Source: Desulfobacteraceae bacterium (GTDB lineage: Bacteria > Desulfobacterota > Desulfobacteria > Desulfobacterales > Desulfosalsimonadaceae). From it: DNA of 6,252 nucleotides. The stretch is from positions 1 to 6,252 of the forward strand of contig JAGGYV010000227.1 of NCBI GenBank assembly GCA_021162325.1, written 5' to 3'. The translations under genes were made by a program, and so were the position numbers. The notes beneath the pieces are model-generated. The model saw nothing but the letters and a program-made list of their open reading frames with translations. It made no database searches and was not told where the DNA came from. Positions 5,161 to 6,252 of the stretch are shown one piece after another; within the stretch, counting starts at the first letter, position 1, and every line of letters starts with the position of its first letter.

Positions 5161-5958
5161 ATGTTTGAAGACTATCATTTTTCGAAACTGTTCAAAGCGC
5201 CGCAAGACGTTTATCCGGACCATGATCCGCTTGATATGGAACTGGTGGATAAACTCCGCCCGGTTGTCAAATTCCTATATCAATATTTCCGGCCGACGTA
5301 CCACGGTCTTGAAAATATTCCCGAACAGGGCTCTGCCCTGCTGGTCGGTAGTCACGGCATCTTTGGCCTGGATGCGCCGATTATTTTCATGGCGATTTAT
5401 GAGTCTTGCGGAAGAATGCCCCGGGGACTGGGCGACTATCATCTGTTTATGGAGCCGGTTTTGCGAACGTTCTGGACCAAAATGGGCGCATTGGCCGGGA
5501 CACCGGAGAATGCCATCCGATTTCTTGAGGCCGGACACCTGGTAAATGTTTATCCAGGCGGTGCCCGGGATGCCATGAAAGGGCCTGAAGGCCTTTATAA
5601 ACTGCACTGGGAAAAAAGTTTCGGATTTATCAAGGTAGCGATGAAAACCGGCGTGCCAATTATCCTTCACATGGGAATCGGCACGGATGATACCTACCGG
5701 ATACTCGGAAAGATGAATCTGATTGCCCGTATCTTCGGACATTCCAAGTATGCCATACCGTTGCCGTTGGGATGGGGGTTGCTGCCGCGCCCGGTAAAAT
5801 TCTGTTACTATATCTCCCGGCCGATACATCTGGAAGGTACACGCGAGGATGTTGCCAATTCCGCGCTGGTGGAGAAAAATCACCAAATGGTATGGAACAT
5901 CGGCAAACAGATGATCGAGAAGGGGCTTGAACGGCGGAAGTCAGTCTGGTTTGGATAG
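5161..5958 (+). CDS. Lysophospholipid acyltransferase-family protein (PlsC superfamily, MGAT/TMEM68-like)
   Basis: This 265-residue predicted acyltransferase would transfer an acyl chain to a glycerolipid-type acceptor at the inner membrane; the exact acceptor is unknown. The catalytic motif is GSHGIFGLDAP (63-73) with His65 and Asp71. That is an HX5D spacing, as in the TMEM68/MGAT-like branch, rather than the classic HX4D of PlsC. The second hallmark block is NVYPGGARDAMKG (129-141), matching the SPGGVREA-type segment of TMEM68-like enzymes, and GFIKVAMKTGVPIIL (155-169) is the following conserved strand region. There is no signal peptide; membrane association probably comes from hydrophobic helices around 58-80 and 185-210. 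The ATG at 5161 has AGGAGAG (5147-5153) at 7 nt. It stands alone here, with codon use and GC content like feo and unlike the toxin-antitoxin pair. A link to iron uptake is not indicated. Confidence 0.82.
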   Translation: MFEDYHFSKLFKAPQDVYPDHDPLDMELVDKLRPVVKFLYQYFRPTYHGLENIPEQGSALLVGSHGIFGLDAPIIFMAIYESCGRMPRGLGDYHLFMEPVLRTFWTKMGALAGTPENAIRFLEAGHLVNVYPGGARDAMKGPEGLYKLHWEKSFGFIKVAMKTGVPIILHMGIGTDDTYRILGKMNLIARIFGHSKYAIPLPLGWGLLPRPVKFCYYISRPIHLEGTREDVANSALVEKNHQMVWNIGKQMIEKGLERRKSVWFG

Positions 5959-5970
5959 GAATAAAAAGAT

Positions 5971-6019
5971 GAACATTGCGTCATTTCTTCTGACATGATT
6001 CGTTCCCCTTTTTTCTTTT
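5971..6019 (+). terminator. Weak terminator-like region after the acyltransferase gene
   Basis: GAAC (5971-5974) can pair with GTTC (6002-6005), enclosing GTCA (5980-5983) paired with TGAC (5991-5994). A pyrimidine/T-rich tract (6006-6019) follows at once. The pairing is weak and interrupted, so this is only a plausible transcript end. Between about 6020 and 6121 I see no gene, RNA or repeat. Confidence 0.25.
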
Positions 6020-6121
6020 GATGGATTTAATGTATTCAAAAAAGTTCTGCTCGAAAACTTAATTAACGCGGTTTCACGAGCCCGAACTATATTTAACAGA
6101 TATAATCCCTTCCAAGATTGA

Positions 6122-6252
6122 TAGTCTCGTAAAAAGTCAGATTCCGACGGCAAAGTATAAAAGTTCAAATTCAAGGCGCGCAAATTCTGAGTGATGATTC
6201 GTACTTAGCGTACTTTGAAGAAACGAAGAATGCAGCGCAACACAGAATTTGG
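6122..6252. repeat. Left part of a palindromic dispersed intergenic repeat, cut by the window edge
   Basis: The segment begins with TAGTCTCGTAAAAAGTC (6122-6138) and runs to the window end. CAAATTCTG (6181-6189) and CAGAATTTG (6243-6251) form a perfect 9-bp inverted repeat, and TTCGT (6198-6202) pairs with ACGAA (6223-6227) inside it. From memory, repeats with TCGTAAAAAGTC ends and a GCGCAA-CACAGAATTTGG right half are common between genes in Desulfobacterales genomes. The expected right end, GACTTTTTACGA, would lie just past the window. A MITE-like origin is possible. An 80-residue minus-strand reading frame at 5941-6183 overlaps it and is probably not a gene. Confidence 0.6.

Noticed and set aside
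5132..5886. Reading frames overlapping the acyltransferase (5132-5545 plus, 5275-5886 minus)
   Set aside because: They are out-of-frame shadows of a gene with clear motifs and a good ribosome site.
5941..6183. Minus-strand 80-residue reading frame at the right end
   Set aside because: Its N-terminal third is encoded by the palindromic repeat and the rest by the acyltransferase 3' flank; no family resemblance or ribosome site.

Overview
The window most likely comes from a Gram-negative, anaerobic, sulfate-reducer-like bacterium of the Desulfobacterota (Desulfobacterales type). This is an inference from three things: a FeoA-FeoB-small Cys-rich protein cassette, an LbtU-type outer-membrane porin with acidic repeats of style, and a palindromic intergenic repeat at the right edge that I associate from memory with that group. 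All five full-length genes and the two small ones lie on the + strand.

Layout. Positions 1-133 hold the feo control region: a TTGTTT/TATAAA promoter overlapped by an imperfect palindrome resembling a DtxR/IdeR-type iron-repressor site. Positions 134-2763 hold a tight three-gene ferrous-iron uptake operon: feoA, feoB (ATGA overlap) and a 56-residue Cys-rich membrane protein, translated from a Shine-Dalgarno overlapping the feoB stop. Positions 2764-2905 hold a candidate H-type RNA pseudoknot and then a separate-looking promoter. Positions 2906-4030 encode an outer-membrane beta-barrel of the LbtU siderophore-porin family. Feo and the porin together form an iron-acquisition neighbourhood, with an outer-membrane entry route and an inner-membrane Fe(II) pump.

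Positions 4040-4791 hold an AT-rich type II toxin-antitoxin module: a MazE/AbrB-fold antitoxin and a MazF/PemK endoribonuclease, with overlapping genes. Its promoter has a perfect 8+8 bp inverted repeat sitting on the -10 box, a good candidate for autoregulation. Its base composition differs from its neighbours, suggesting acquisition by transfer.

Positions 4792-5160 (369 bp) contain no gene I can support. They are largely two diverged tandem copies of a 115-bp unit, each able to fold into a long hairpin, separated by a GC-rich AAACCCGG-repeat spacer. Positions 5161-5958 encode a PlsC-superfamily (MGAT/TMEM68-like) acyltransferase. From 5959 to about 6120 I see only a weak terminator-like element. 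From about 6122 to the window edge lies the left part of a palindromic dispersed repeat.

No wholly new gene system is evident. The points most worth a second look are the pseudoknot after the feo operon, the duplicated hairpin unit, the palindromic operators, and the small Cys-rich Feo protein.
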